From: JBJENW01 sp051880395
Lineage (GTDB): Bacteria > Bacillota > Clostridia > Lachnospirales > Lachnospiraceae
Reading direction: 5' to 3'
Assembly (NCBI GenBank): GCA_051880395.1
Contig: JBJENW010000376.1
Coordinates: 1-32,227 of the forward strand
Length of the DNA stretch: 32,227 nt
This document shows, piece by piece, positions 14,656-23,059 of this stretch. Positions within the stretch are counted from its first letter, which is position 1. Every line of letters begins with the position of its first letter. The translations under genes and the position numbers were made by a program. Under the pieces are notes generated by a model. The model searched no databases, was not told the origin of the DNA, and worked only from the letters and a program-made list of their open reading frames with translations.

Positions 14656-17600
14656 TTATTTACTCGGCTGTGCCGGGGTTGAAGTTTTATTCGAAGTGGA
14701 TGGTTTCGTCGACGGTGTCTTTGGACTACTCGGTTTCTTTGCCGTCGATGGTGTCTTTGCTGTCGACGGTGTCTTTGTTGCTGCGGCATGCACTTTCTTT
14801 TTCAGTGTTACCGGTTTTCCATACAATTTCTTTCCGTTTACTTTCACATAGGCTCTCACAGTAACCTCATACGTTTCCCCGGAATCGAGTCCCGTCAACA
14901 CTTTCTTTGTCACAGAATTCTTTGCGACCGAAATCGTCTTTTTCTGTTTCCCGTTTGTATAAGAAAGCGTATAGCCCTCCACCTGTTTATCCTGCTTCCA
15001 AGTGGCCGTCAATGTGCCTGCTTTCTTACTCGAAAGCGCCAGATTCTTCACCTGCCGCGGGACGACCGTCACCGTTGTCTTTGCCGTTGCCGCTTTACAG
15101 ATATCTGATTCTTTTGTAATAACGGTAATCGTTGCGGTTCCGTAGCCTCTGACCGTGACAAGACCATTTTTGTCAATAAACGCTACTTTTTTATTGTCCG
15201 TCTGATATGTGATATTTTTCTTTTTGTCATAAACACCAATGAAAAATTTCTTTGCCCCATATGGTTTTTCGATCGGTTTTTTCAAAACTTCTAACGGATC
15301 TGTTTTTCCGATCGTCAGATTTAAGTTCACCTTCAGCGGCTTGTAATATTCTGTTTCGCTTGCCTGAATTGTGATCACTGCTGTACCGCAGCCTTTCATA
15401 TACAGCTTTCCTTTGACAACTTCCACCACATTGGAATTGGAAGATTTGCATGTCAGTTTTCCGTCTCCGGTTGTCAGTTTCAGATTCTTTAAAATCTGTA
15501 CGCCTTTTCTAAAACTGAGCATCTGCTGTTTCACGGTAGAAAGCTGCTGACTACCCTTTATTACATGAATCGTCACTTTCTGTGACGCCGCAAGATACTG
15601 ATCACTGCCCGGTGCAGACACCGAAATTTCTGTCGTTCCGACACCTGTGATCTTTACTTTTCCTTTTGCACTCACTTTCGCAACAGACTCATTCAGAGAT
15701 TTATAAGAAAGCGTACTGGTCGTACAGGCTGCCCCTAGTGTAAACGTCTTATCCCCGTAAACTTTTTCCACAGTCTGTGCCGGAATTGTGATCGTCTGAC
15801 TTCCTTTGGTAACTGTCAGTTGGAATTCTGCCTCTGTCTTTGCATAATATCCGGTTTCTGCGGCAGTCACATGAATCGTTACCGTACCACACTTATGCAT
15901 GATCAGTTTTTGATCCAACACACTTACAACCTCCGGATTTGAAGATGTAAAAGTCAATGCGCCGGTTCCTACCGTCTGCGTAAATTGTATCGCCGCCTCC
16001 TGATCTTTCACAAACGGAACTTTCTGTTCTTTTTCGTACGTCAGCTGTTGTTCCTTTTTATCCACGATCAAATGCATCGTAGCAGACGTCTCTTCATAAT
16101 TTTGATTGGCTTTTGCAATTACGGTGATCGTTGTCTCTCCGACATTATTTATGATCACTTTCCCGTTTGCATCCACAAAGGCAGCATCTGGATTTGATGA
16201 CTGCAGTGCGATCTCGCCGTCACCTTCTAATCTTGTCACGAGAATCGGTACTTCCTGTCCGCTCACGAATTTGACTCGCTGCTCCGGCTCAACGGAAATA
16301 CGCTGCGTTCCCTTTGTCACTGTAAGCTCTGCCTGTATTGTTTTTGCCTGATATTTTTCCGTCTCTGCAACGGTTGCTGTCAAATGTGTCGTTCCCGCAT
16401 TATGAAGCGTCACTTTTCCGTTTGCATCAATTGTTGCGACATTCGCATCTTCACTCTGGAATGTCAGTGTTCCCTCTCCAACGCGCAAAAGCGGAGTCCA
16501 GAACAACTCTTTTTTGCTCAGAGATGCCGTCAGTGCTGCCTCCGACTCGATGACCGGCGATACTTTATTGACTACCAGTGGTATTTTCACACTTGTTGCA
16601 GCGAAATTCGCCGTCTCGGATGCGGTCACAGTCAATTCTGCCGCTCCCGGTCCTTTGATCGAGACAAGTCCACTTCCATCTACAGAAGCCACCGCGTCAT
16701 TCGATGACTGATAGGAAAATGCACCGTCTCCGCCTGCCAGTTTTGCATCGATCGAAAATTTTTCGTCTCCGTATGTTTTTTCGAATCTCTCCGCTGTCTG
16801 AATTGTCTGTTGTGCTTTCTGGATTGAAAAATTCACCGTACATTCGCCGCGATAATCGCCCATTCCGGTTACTTTTACCACACCAGTACCAGCGTTTGTG
16901 TCATTTGCATAACTGACCAGATAATCCGTATCTTTCTGAAGTGTTTCTTCTGCGATCTTTACCGTAACATCCGGATGCTTTTGCGTTCCATCATAGACAA
17001 AGGAATCCGCACTCAATGTCACCTGTGCTTTTTCCATCGGGATTCCAACTTTATCATTTGACGGTTTCTCCTTGGACCAGAGTGTAGAAGCAAGTGGTAT
17101 CTGAATCATCGGGCAGACCCAGCCGCTGCTTTTTACAGATTTTTCTGCACTTCCGGTATTCAGCGTTGCGCTTCCGTCACTTAAGCGAAGTGTACTTCCG
17201 GCATCATATTCTTCCCAATTTGCAAAACTTGTTTTGTCAAATTTTCGCGTTGCGGATGCCTGCAGGGTTCCATCCTGTGAAACCGCATCTGAAAATCCAT
17301 ATGCAGTGTTTCCGATATCTGAAAAACTTGGAACTACGATACGGTCCGCTTTTTCTTCGCTTGTCCCGGATTCAAACGCATAGGCGCCAACCGAGATTGG
17401 TTCCAACACTGCCTGCTCCTCTGTAGAAAACGCACTTGCGAGGAAATTACTGCCTTTTGCTGTATAATCCAGATGTGCCTGATTTTCGATATTTCCATAA
17501 CCGTTTAAAAATGAACGAAGTCCCGAACCGGACCAGCCTGCCCCAGCTGCCTCCTGTTCTTCATATTCCAAAAGTACACGGTCCGAGAGCAAACGCAGAT

Positions 17601-18000
17601 TTGTTCCGTCATTCTGCAATACTTTCCATTGAATCGGCTCCCAGAGATAATACCGATAGCGCGGCTTCTGATTTGCCACACCCTGATTGATCTGCACGCG
17701 GCGAACCTTCTGTCCGCTTACCATCGCATCCCCGTTTTTGTTATAAACAGCTTGGATGATCTCCGTTGTCAGTCCATCCTCATTTGTCAGTCTCTTCTGT
17801 GGATACCAGCCAAAATAAACGGTATCCCACTTTGTATAGTCGGTCTGTGCATTATATACCGGATTCTGAATCTCCTGCTGTTGTTCCCCATTTGTCTCCA
17901 CTGCCTGTGTCCTTGCTGCCGTCTCTGCCAAGACCGGCTGCACATTTCCCACTGCCAGGGCAATTGCCAGGCAGACACTGACTGCTTTTGTTCGTTTCAT
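14656..18000 (-). CDS. secreted protein with DUF6273-like, bacterial Ig-like repeats and Fn3 domains
   Basis: A 1114-residue exported protein. A signal peptide (residues 1-25, ending VLA-ET) is followed by a region of about 250 residues of DUF6273 type (VYFGWYPQ, then WEPIQWKVL, LRSFLNG, and a 'DIGNTAYGFSD' end) common in clostridial surface proteins. An MBG-like segment comes next (FVYDGTQKHPDVTVKI). About eight Big_2-like Ig repeats of ~75-80 residues then recur with the pattern Ser-Asn/Asp...Ala/Val...Gly-x-Val-x-(I/V) followed by GxGxxxITVxA. One fibronectin-III-like domain follows (QVKNLALSSKKAGTLTATW). The tail is a Thr/Ser/Pro/Lys stretch with TPSTAK repeats and no LPXTG or membrane anchor. 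It is probably a secreted adhesin or polymer-binding protein. The plus-strand frames inside it are shadows. Confidence 0.85.
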   Translation of the reverse strand: MKRTKAVSVCLAIALAVGNVQPVLAETAARTQAVETNGEQQQEIQNPVYNAQTDYTKWDTVYFGWYPQKRLTNEDGLTTEIIQAVYNKNGDAMVSGQKVRRVQINQGVANQKPRYRYYLWEPIQWKVLQNDGTNLRLLSDRVLLEYEEQEAAGAGWSGSGLRSFLNGYGNIENQAHLDYTAKGSNFLASAFSTEEQAVLEPISVGAYAFESGTSEEKADRIVVPSFSDIGNTAYGFSDAVSQDGTLQASATRKFDKTSFANWEEYDAGSTLRLSDGSATLNTGSAEKSVKSSGWVCPMIQIPLASTLWSKEKPSNDKVGIPMEKAQVTLSADSFVYDGTQKHPDVTVKIAEETLQKDTDYLVSYANDTNAGTGVVKVTGMGDYRGECTVNFSIQKAQQTIQTAERFEKTYGDEKFSIDAKLAGGDGAFSYQSSNDAVASVDGSGLVSIKGPGAAELTVTASETANFAATSVKIPLVVNKVSPVIESEAALTASLSKKELFWTPLLRVGEGTLTFQSEDANVATIDANGKVTLHNAGTTHLTATVAETEKYQAKTIQAELTVTKGTQRISVEPEQRVKFVSGQEVPILVTRLEGDGEIALQSSNPDAAFVDANGKVIINNVGETTITVIAKANQNYEETSATMHLIVDKKEQQLTYEKEQKVPFVKDQEAAIQFTQTVGTGALTFTSSNPEVVSVLDQKLIMHKCGTVTIHVTAAETGYYAKTEAEFQLTVTKGSQTITIPAQTVEKVYGDKTFTLGAACTTSTLSYKSLNESVAKVSAKGKVKITGVGTTEISVSAPGSDQYLAASQKVTIHVIKGSQQLSTVKQQMLSFRKGVQILKNLKLTTGDGKLTCKSSNSNVVEVVKGKLYMKGCGTAVITIQASETEYYKPLKVNLNLTIGKTDPLEVLKKPIEKPYGAKKFFIGVYDKKKNITYQTDNKKVAFIDKNGLVTVRGYGTATITVITKESDICKAATAKTTVTVVPRQVKNLALSSKKAGTLTATWKQDKQVEGYTLSYTNGKQKKTISVAKNSVTKKVLTGLDSGETYEVTVRAYVKVNGKKLYGKPVTLKKKVHAAATKTPSTAKTPSTAKKPSSPKTPSTKPSTSNKTSTPAQPSK

Positions 18001-18042
18001 GCTATACCTCCCTTGATGTCCTCTTTGCTCGTAACTTTTTGC

Positions 18043-18981
18043 TTATTCCCCAAGTACCATCTGCATACATCCGTACATTCCTGCGTCGTTTCCTAAAGAT
18101 GCCAGTGCAAATTTCGCATCCCGGCAGGCATGGAATGTCGCCTCTTTGTAATTTTTCTCAATGACATCAAGCAAGATCTGTCCCGCTTTTGATACACCAC
18201 CGCCGATGACAAATACCTGTGGGTCTACCACACAGGCTACTGCGCCAAGTGCTTTTCCTAAAATATTTCCGAGTTTTTCCACCAGCTTTACTGCAACTGC
18301 ATCACCTTTTTTCGCCTCATCAAAAATATCTTTTGCAGTCAAAGGATCAAACCCAGTCAACGATGTTTTCTCGGTTGTGACCGCAAGTTCCCGTTTTGCC
18401 ATGCGCACGATTCCGGTTGCCGACGTATACTGCTCTAAGCAGCCTTTTTTTCCACATCCACAGACTTCTGTCTCGGTTTCATCCACTAAAATATGTCCAA
18501 TTTCACCGCCTGCCCCGTTTGCACCTGCGATGATCTTTCCATTTAAAATGATTCCTCCGCCGACACCGGTTCCAAGTGTCACCATGATGACATCCTTATA
18601 GCCTTTGCCGCCGCCCTGCCACATTTCACCGAGTGCTGCGACATTGGCATCATTTCCTGCTTTTACAGGAAATCCGCATTTTTCACTTAATGCTTCTTCT
18701 ACGTTAAACACGCCCCAGCCGAGGTTCACGCATTTTTTTACCACGCCCTCTGCCGTCACAGGACCAGGTACGCCGACTCCCACGCCTAAAACGTCTGCTT
18801 TTGCCACCTGTTTCTCTTCTAATTTTCCTGCGATCGCGGCTGCTACATCGTCTAAGATCGCGGCTCCACCGTTTGCCGTGTTTGTCTTGATCTCCCATTT
18901 TTCCAGCAGTTTTCCGGTCTCTTCAAAGAATCCGATCTTGACCGTAGTTCCTCCGATGTCCACTCCAAATCCGTATTTCAT
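18043..18981 (-). CDS. glcK: ROK-family glucokinase
   Basis: A 312-residue sugar kinase that phosphorylates glucose to glucose-6-phosphate with ATP in the cytosol. It has the N-terminal phosphate loop (DIGGTTVKIG), the ND catalytic site (GNDANVAALGE), the ROK glycine-rich stretch (TLGTGVGGGII), the His and CxCGxxGCxE zinc site (GEIGHI, then CGCGKKGCLEQYTSA), and a second Gly-rich loop (VIGGGVSKAG). Length is normal for the family. AAGGAGGAG precedes the ATG. It has its own promoter (19075-19104) with a terminator-like hairpin between promoter and start, so attenuation is possible. The specific sugar (glucose versus another hexose) is inferred from the close match to glucokinase-type ROK proteins. 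Confidence 0.93.
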   Translation of the reverse strand: MKYGFGVDIGGTTVKIGFFEETGKLLEKWEIKTNTANGGAAILDDVAAAIAGKLEEKQVAKADVLGVGVGVPGPVTAEGVVKKCVNLGWGVFNVEEALSEKCGFPVKAGNDANVAALGEMWQGGGKGYKDVIMVTLGTGVGGGIILNGKIIAGANGAGGEIGHILVDETETEVCGCGKKGCLEQYTSATGIVRMAKRELAVTTEKTSLTGFDPLTAKDIFDEAKKGDAVAVKLVEKLGNILGKALGAVACVVDPQVFVIGGGVSKAGQILLDVIEKNYKEATFHACRDAKFALASLGNDAGMYGCMQMVLGE

Positions 18982-19001
18982 GTTTCTCCTCCTTTTTCAC
19001 G

Positions 19002-19039
19002 AAAAAAAGCTACAGGCGCACACACGCGCAGCCTACAGC
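19002..19039 (-). terminator. terminator-like hairpin in the glucokinase leader
   Basis: On the minus strand a 9-bp stem (19031-19039 with 19009-19017, two of the pairs G-T) is extended by inner GC pairs and followed at once by seven T (19008-19002). It lies downstream of the promoter and upstream of the ribosome binding site, so it would stop most transcripts unless controlled. Confidence 0.7.
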
Positions 19040-19074
19040 CTGGTCGTTTTTCCTTATATTCTTAAACACTTTTT

Positions 19075-19104
19075 ATTATAAGTAAAATGACCTATGTCTG
19101 TCAA
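19075..19104 (-). promoter_or_regulatory. promoter of the glucokinase gene
   Basis: Minus-strand TTGACA (19099-19104), an 18-base spacer and TATAAT (19075-19080), both full consensus. Predicted start near 19068, giving a leader of about 87 nt that contains the hairpin at 19009-19039. Confidence 0.75.
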
Positions 19105-19144
19105 TGTTTTTATTTATACCTTATACAAACCACTTGCATTTGTA

Positions 19145-19405
19145 TTATATCTTCTTTCCTACCCGCTGACTCTCTTCTTGTTCTCCCCGCCCTCTAAAAT
19201 GAGAAATCAGCACACTGCCTCCAGCTCCAATTCCAATACCGGTTGCTGTAATTACTGCAGTAATGGGCCACGCAATATTAATTGCTGCCAGTCCGATATC
19301 TCCAGTCGCTTTTCCAATAAACAGACCATCCACCACACTATACATTCCCGATAAAGTCAATGAAACAATCGTAGGCAAAGCGTCTTTCAAGATTTTCTTC
19401 AGCAT
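19145..19405 (-). pseudogene. truncated MATE-family efflux transporter
   Basis: An 86-codon fragment (ATG at 19405 with AAGGAAC ahead of it) matching the first two transmembrane segments of MATE multidrug exporters: LPTIVSLTLSGMYSVVDGLF, then GLAAINIAWPITAVITATGIGIGAGGSV in pieces, and SHFRGRGE. Whole MATE proteins have about 450 residues and 12 helices, so about 80% is missing. The frame stops at once after GEQEESQRVGKKI, with the glucokinase promoter next. Not expected to transport anything. Confidence 0.8.
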
Positions 19406-19456
19406 GACTCTTGTTCCTTTCCGTCCAATCATTTTTCAACTGTTACCGCCATGCTT

Positions 19457-19921
19457 TTATTCTTTGCAAACATCCACCCAGCCGCTTGCATCCGAAGCCT
19501 GCTCCAATTCCGAAATCGTAAGTCTTACCGCACTGTGATCATCTCCCGCTGCCGGATAAACGGTATCAAACTTTTTCAGACTTTCATCTAAATAGATCTT
19601 CACGCCCTCGTTTACGCCAAACGGACACACACCACCCGGCGCATGACCGATGGCGGACTCTACCTCCTCAAATGGAATCATTTTTGCTTTTGTATGAAAC
19701 GTATCTTTGTACTTCCGATTGTCAATTCTTACCGTTCCCTCTGTCAGGATCAATACTGCCTGTTCTCCCTGCAGAAATGACATCGTCTTTGCAATCCTCC
19801 CCTGCTCTACCCCCAAGGCTTCTGCTGCCATTGCAACGGTAGCCGTCGATTCTTCTAACTCGATCACATGATCCAAAAATCCTTTTTTCGCTAAATCTTG
19901 TTTTGCTTTTTCCAGTGACAT
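19457..19921 (-). CDS. YbaK/EbsC-type aminoacyl-tRNA deacylase
   Basis: A 154-residue protein of the YbaK/ProX trans-editing superfamily, which hydrolyses mischarged tRNAs such as Cys- or Ala-tRNA(Pro) in the cytosol. The family Lys is in RIAKTMSF, and the loop GHAPGGVCPFG is the conserved substrate pocket. Length is typical. GAAGGAG lies before the ATG and a good promoter (19959-19987) lies upstream. That promoter is part of a module duplicated at 32003-32087. The exact tRNA substrate cannot be told from sequence. Confidence 0.88.
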   Translation of the reverse strand: MSLEKAKQDLAKKGFLDHVIELEESTATVAMAAEALGVEQGRIAKTMSFLQGEQAVLILTEGTVRIDNRKYKDTFHTKAKMIPFEEVESAIGHAPGGVCPFGVNEGVKIYLDESLKKFDTVYPAAGDDHSAVRLTISELEQASDASGWVDVCKE

Positions 19922-19958
19922 TTTCTTTCTCCTTCATTTTTTATGTGTACTTTTTTCC

Positions 19959-20038
19959 AGCATACCACACATCAAAAAAACTGTAAAACAAAAACCTCTA
20001 AACATGGTAAGTAGCACCTACACTCATTTAAAGGTTTT
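19959..20038 (-). repeat. terminator-plus-promoter module, copy 1
   Basis: A hairpin (19991-20002 with 20027-20038, one mismatch, with an inner 6-bp stem in the loop) is followed on the minus strand by TTTACA (19982-19987), 17 bases and TATGCT (19959-19964). The same order, spacing and most bases recur at 32003-32087. Here it isolates and then drives the YbaK gene. Confidence 0.75.
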
Positions 20039-20045
20039 CTAAAAA

Positions 20046-20240
20046 AATTTTTTTATTTGCACCTGCCGGATTACGAACCCTTGCTGAGCACACTGCCTGA
20101 CACCGAGGTTCCAATTTTTGTTTCTCTGCTCCCTCTTCAGCGCATTCTGCAAAAGGACCGCTGTAACAACCTCTGAAAAGATGTGGCAGGAACCAAGACT
20201 TTTGAAATTGAACATTGAAACGTTCTTTTTGTAATTATTC
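20046..20240. other. unassigned stretch, open on both strands
   Basis: No gene recognised. The plus strand has a ~38-codon open frame with protein-like composition around 20063-20177 (contains TLPDTEVPIFVSLL) but no start site. The minus strand is also open for ~60 codons across it. It may be a fragment of a lost gene. Confidence 0.3.
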
Positions 20241-20244
20241 TATA

Positions 20245-20295
20245 ATCAAAAACTACAATACAATTGTTGTGTTTAAACGCATTTTCTCTCAATGC
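20245..20295 (-). pseudogene. NUDIX gene start remnant
   Basis: The minus strand reads (L)RENAFKHNNCIVVFD from a TTG just after the stop of the 219-aa gene. This matches the start of the intact NUDIX protein at 28893-29396, (M)REHAFKHNNCIVVFD, also a TTG start. The match breaks off after ~17 codons. The GGAAGGGGAG at the 3' end of the preceding gene would have been its ribosome binding site. Confidence 0.75.
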
Positions 20296-20298
20296 AAT

Positions 20299-20958
20299 CT
20301 ACTCCCCTTCCAACAGATCCACCGCTCTTTGACAAGCCTCCAATGAAAATTCTGTGGTCGTAATTTTTTTATTTTCAAATGCCAGTTCGATCACCTCACA
20401 TACATGTTGCGCAAACAGCGTCACATTCTCAGAATCAAATTTTTGTTCCAATTGTTTCACATCCAGTACTTTCAACCCTTCCTCGATTTTCTCCAATTCC
20501 TCTTTATCCAATGGAAGATACGTCTTACAATTTGGATGCCAAAATCCATAACACTCTTTGTCCCAGTATTTTATCATATTTGTCCGTCTTCTATGATACT
20601 TTCCCATTACCTTTGCAGGGAGGTATTTCAATAAAACAGGGTCCATATCATGCAGATATGCCATAAGAAAAATTTGCATAGTCTTATATCGTTCTTCAAA
20701 TACCAGACATCCTTCCAACATGGAAATTGTCTTGCATTCCCCTTTCGAAAGCGGTCTCTTTTTTCCATTGATCTTATTTTCGCAGGAAATATAGGATTTC
20801 AATACTTCCCCCAAAAAATAATAATCCTCATTGATATCTTCTGGCGTAAATTCTTCCTTTACGATCCTGCTTTCAATATAACCTCCATCCAGATATTTGG
20901 GAGAGATCCGTTTTCTTATTTCCATCATTACTTGCACTTTCCAATCTTTACATTGCAT
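20299..20958 (-). CDS. unknown 219-aa protein
   Basis: No recognised family. The ATG at 20958 is chosen because AAAGGAG stands 9 bases before it; longer in-frame starts at 20994 and 20976 lack one. The protein is soluble, charged and helical, with scattered Cys/His (for example YGFWHPNCKTYLPLD and AQHVCEVIELAF) that do not form an obvious metal site. It lies 54 bases after the ATPase_2/DUF234 gene on the same strand, and its end carries the ribosome binding site of a NUDIX remnant, so an ATPase - unknown - NUDIX operon is implied. Confidence 0.65.
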   Translation of the reverse strand: MQCKDWKVQVMMEIRKRISPKYLDGGYIESRIVKEEFTPEDINEDYYFLGEVLKSYISCENKINGKKRPLSKGECKTISMLEGCLVFEERYKTMQIFLMAYLHDMDPVLLKYLPAKVMGKYHRRRTNMIKYWDKECYGFWHPNCKTYLPLDKEELEKIEEGLKVLDVKQLEQKFDSENVTLFAQHVCEVIELAFENKKITTTEFSLEACQRAVDLLEGE

Positions 20959-21012
20959 GCGCCTGCTCCTTTCCATTTTATAAGACTGAACCATCCTCGC
21001 TCAAGCCACCAA

Positions 21013-22410
21013 TCACTGATACATATCTTCCAGACGAACTAATCTAACCTCTCCCTTTTCCTGCGCCTGAAGCAATCCATCTGTAAATCCGCCTTTTGAA
21101 AAAATATAATAATAATATTTCTTTCCCTTTCCAAAAACAGCTGCATACTCCTGAATAAGGGCAAGTTCGTCCAAACCGATTTTTTCATTTCGGTATTTAC
21201 AGGAACCGATCAGATAAGTATCTCCTTCTACCGGAGTTCCTACGATATCAATCTGAACCTGCTTTTTTTTCTTTGGATCCGTTCCCCACCATTGTCCGAT
21301 CTGATTCAATTCAATCGGCAACGAATCGGCATAATAGAGCAAATAGTCTTTACACATCTTTTCAAATATAAGTCCCATATAATCCGGGAAATTTCTTTTT
21401 ACGGCATGTGGGTACGTTTTTTCAATTCTTCCCGAATCAATGGCACTACTATTGATTGGAACAAAACGATACCAAAAACGGAAAAAATTATCTTCCAAAA
21501 GATAAATCGTTTTTTTCCCTGGTTTTTCCGTGATCGGCGTTTCTTTTTTTACAATACCAAGATCCATCAATGTTTTTAAATACTTTGAAATAACAGACGT
21601 ATTTTCACCAACCTTTGTTGTAATCTCATTGAGGCGGGATGCGCCTTCTGCAATCGCCCGAATGACTGCATTGTAAATGTATGGCTCCCTCAACTCCTGT
21701 TTCAACAAATTTTCCGGTTCTTCATATAAATAACTGGATCTGTCAAAAAGATTCTCTTTTAAAGCGTCATCTATGTCTGTTTTTACATCCAGTTTATTAA
21801 TATAATGCGGAACGCCTCCTGTGATTCCATAAATCAAGGCATTGTCTTCGCAAGAGAGGTTTGAATGGAAAACCGAAGTATCTTTATAATCCAGTGGTTC
21901 TATTTTAAACTGTCCGGTTCTTCTTCCATATAAGGGACTTTCCTGACCAAGAACCTGATGTTCCATAAAGCTCATAGAAGAACCGCATAGAATCAGATAG
22001 ATTTTAGAATCGTTCCACTTATGGTCAATTAGATGTTGCAGCATCGCTGATATTGCCGGTTTCGCCTTTGCAAGATATGGATACTCGTCAATGACAAAAA
22101 CAATGCGTTTTTCTTTTCCTAATCTTGTCACTTCATCCAATGCAGCGTCATAATTCTGAAATACCGGTGCAAAATCCATATCCGGTCTTTCATAGCTCAT
22201 AATCGCTCTGGAAAGTGCTTCTAGATTTTCTTTTCCCGTAGTATTCAGCGCTGAAAAGAAAATCGTAGGTTTATCCTTACAAAATTCATTGATCAAAGCC
22301 GTCTTTCCGACTCGTCTTCTTCCGTATACAACAATGCACTCAAATTGATTTCCTTCATATCGTTTGTTGAGTTTTCGTAATTCTTCTTTCCGACAGTAAA
22401 AATGATTCAT
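21013..22410 (-). CDS. ATPase_2/DUF234 family ATP-binding protein
   Basis: A 465-residue STAND-like P-loop ATPase. Walker A is GRRRVGKT (30-37), Walker B VFVIDEYPYL, and a sensor-like LILCGSSMSFM follows. A winged-helix segment comes next (GASRLNEITTKVGENTSVIS). The C-terminal DUF234 part is a PD-(D/E)XK-like fold: Asp in QIDIVG, then LIGSCKYR, where the usual Glu is replaced. The catalytic set is therefore incomplete and nuclease activity is doubtful. The family is common in archaea and gut Firmicutes, with no settled function. A clear promoter lies upstream (22485-22513). Fragments of a second copy are at 29432-29508. Confidence 0.85.
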   Translation of the reverse strand: MNHFYCRKEELRKLNKRYEGNQFECIVVYGRRRVGKTALINEFCKDKPTIFFSALNTTGKENLEALSRAIMSYERPDMDFAPVFQNYDAALDEVTRLGKEKRIVFVIDEYPYLAKAKPAISAMLQHLIDHKWNDSKIYLILCGSSMSFMEHQVLGQESPLYGRRTGQFKIEPLDYKDTSVFHSNLSCEDNALIYGITGGVPHYINKLDVKTDIDDALKENLFDRSSYLYEEPENLLKQELREPYIYNAVIRAIAEGASRLNEITTKVGENTSVISKYLKTLMDLGIVKKETPITEKPGKKTIYLLEDNFFRFWYRFVPINSSAIDSGRIEKTYPHAVKRNFPDYMGLIFEKMCKDYLLYYADSLPIELNQIGQWWGTDPKKKKQVQIDIVGTPVEGDTYLIGSCKYRNEKIGLDELALIQEYAAVFGKGKKYYYYIFSKGGFTDGLLQAQEKGEVRLVRLEDMYQ

Positions 22411-22440
22411 TTTCCCACCTCGAATTCTTTTGGTTTATAT

Positions 22441-22525
22441 AAAGTAACTCGTAATGAACGAACTTACGATGCCCTTTTTATTCTATCTTAGAGCATATAT
22501 TCTCCAAAGTCAATCCTCCAGCATT
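22441..22525 (-). promoter_or_regulatory. ATPase promoter repeat, copy 1
   Basis: Minus-strand TTGACT (22508-22513), 17-base spacer, TAAGAT (22485-22490). The 85-bp stretch is repeated nearly intact at 29510-29594 and in part at 23415-23450. Here it precedes the intact ATPase by about 75 nt. Confidence 0.7.
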
Positions 22526-22580
22526 TACACAAAAAAGCCATCCGAAACATTCACAATTAATTTCATGCTATTATATTCCT

Positions 22581-22673
22581 TCAGCACACCACTTCGATGA
22601 TGAAATCACTTTTCGCCGCAAAAACCGTATCCTGGTTCATCATTCCCCATGCAGGAATAATGGAACCTAACAT
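22581..22673 (-). other. 30-codon open frame of doubtful status
   Basis: Reads MLGSIIPAWGMMNQDTVFAA then KSDFIIEVVC and stops. It has no ribosome binding site and follows the terminator at 22705-22724. It may be a gene scrap. Confidence 0.2.
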
Positions 22674-22704
22674 ACTTCCGGGAACTGAAAAAGAAAAATA
22701 AAAA

Positions 22705-22724
22705 GGAGCCCGCTTTCGGGCTCC
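22705..22724. terminator. intrinsic terminator after the 52-aa membrane peptide
   Basis: An 8-bp GC-rich stem (22705-22712 with 22717-22724) and 4-base loop with A/T runs on both sides. On the minus strand it is followed by TTTTT and stands just after the small gene's stop codon. Confidence 0.88.
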
Positions 22725-22738
22725 GTTTTTGTTTTTGG

Positions 22739-22897
22739 CTAAACATTTTCTTTACAGATTTCTCTATCATCGGTCGATTTAAACTTTTTTTGCAAATAGT
22801 TTTTCGCAATGAAACCGATATTTCCAATCGGTGTAAATAATACGGTAAGAAGCATTTCAAAAATTGTTATCATTGACAAAATCTTAAATTTATTCAT
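22739..22897 (-). CDS. 52-aa single-pass membrane peptide
   Basis: A small gene with a strong GGGGGAG ribosome binding site 8 bases before the ATG at 22897 and its own terminator, which argues that it is real. The peptide starts MNKFKILSMITIFEMLLTVL and has one hydrophobic segment (residues ~7-30) and a charged tail (KKFKSTDDREICKE). Function unknown; it could be a membrane regulator or type I toxin-like peptide, but no antisense RNA is evident. Confidence 0.6.
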   Translation of the reverse strand: MNKFKILSMITIFEMLLTVLFTPIGNIGFIAKNYLQKKFKSTDDREICKENV

Positions 22898-23059
22898 ATA
22901 AATCTCCCCCTTTTTATATAATGGGAAATTATACATGATTTTTCTTGTTTTGTCAAAATATTTTTCTTTTCACAATTCCATCCCACGCTCCTTGCACTAT
23001 TTGATTCGATCTAAGCCTATCTCCATTCCTGCATCTACGAATTCTTCCAAAAAGAGGTG

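Noticed and set aside
21013..22410. Active PD-(D/E)XK nuclease in the DUF234 protein
   Set aside because: The position expected to be Glu in the ExK motif reads SCK, so the catalytic set is incomplete.
22606..22860. 84-codon minus-strand ORF
   Set aside because: It passes through a strong terminator and overlaps the well-signalled 52-aa peptide gene in another frame.
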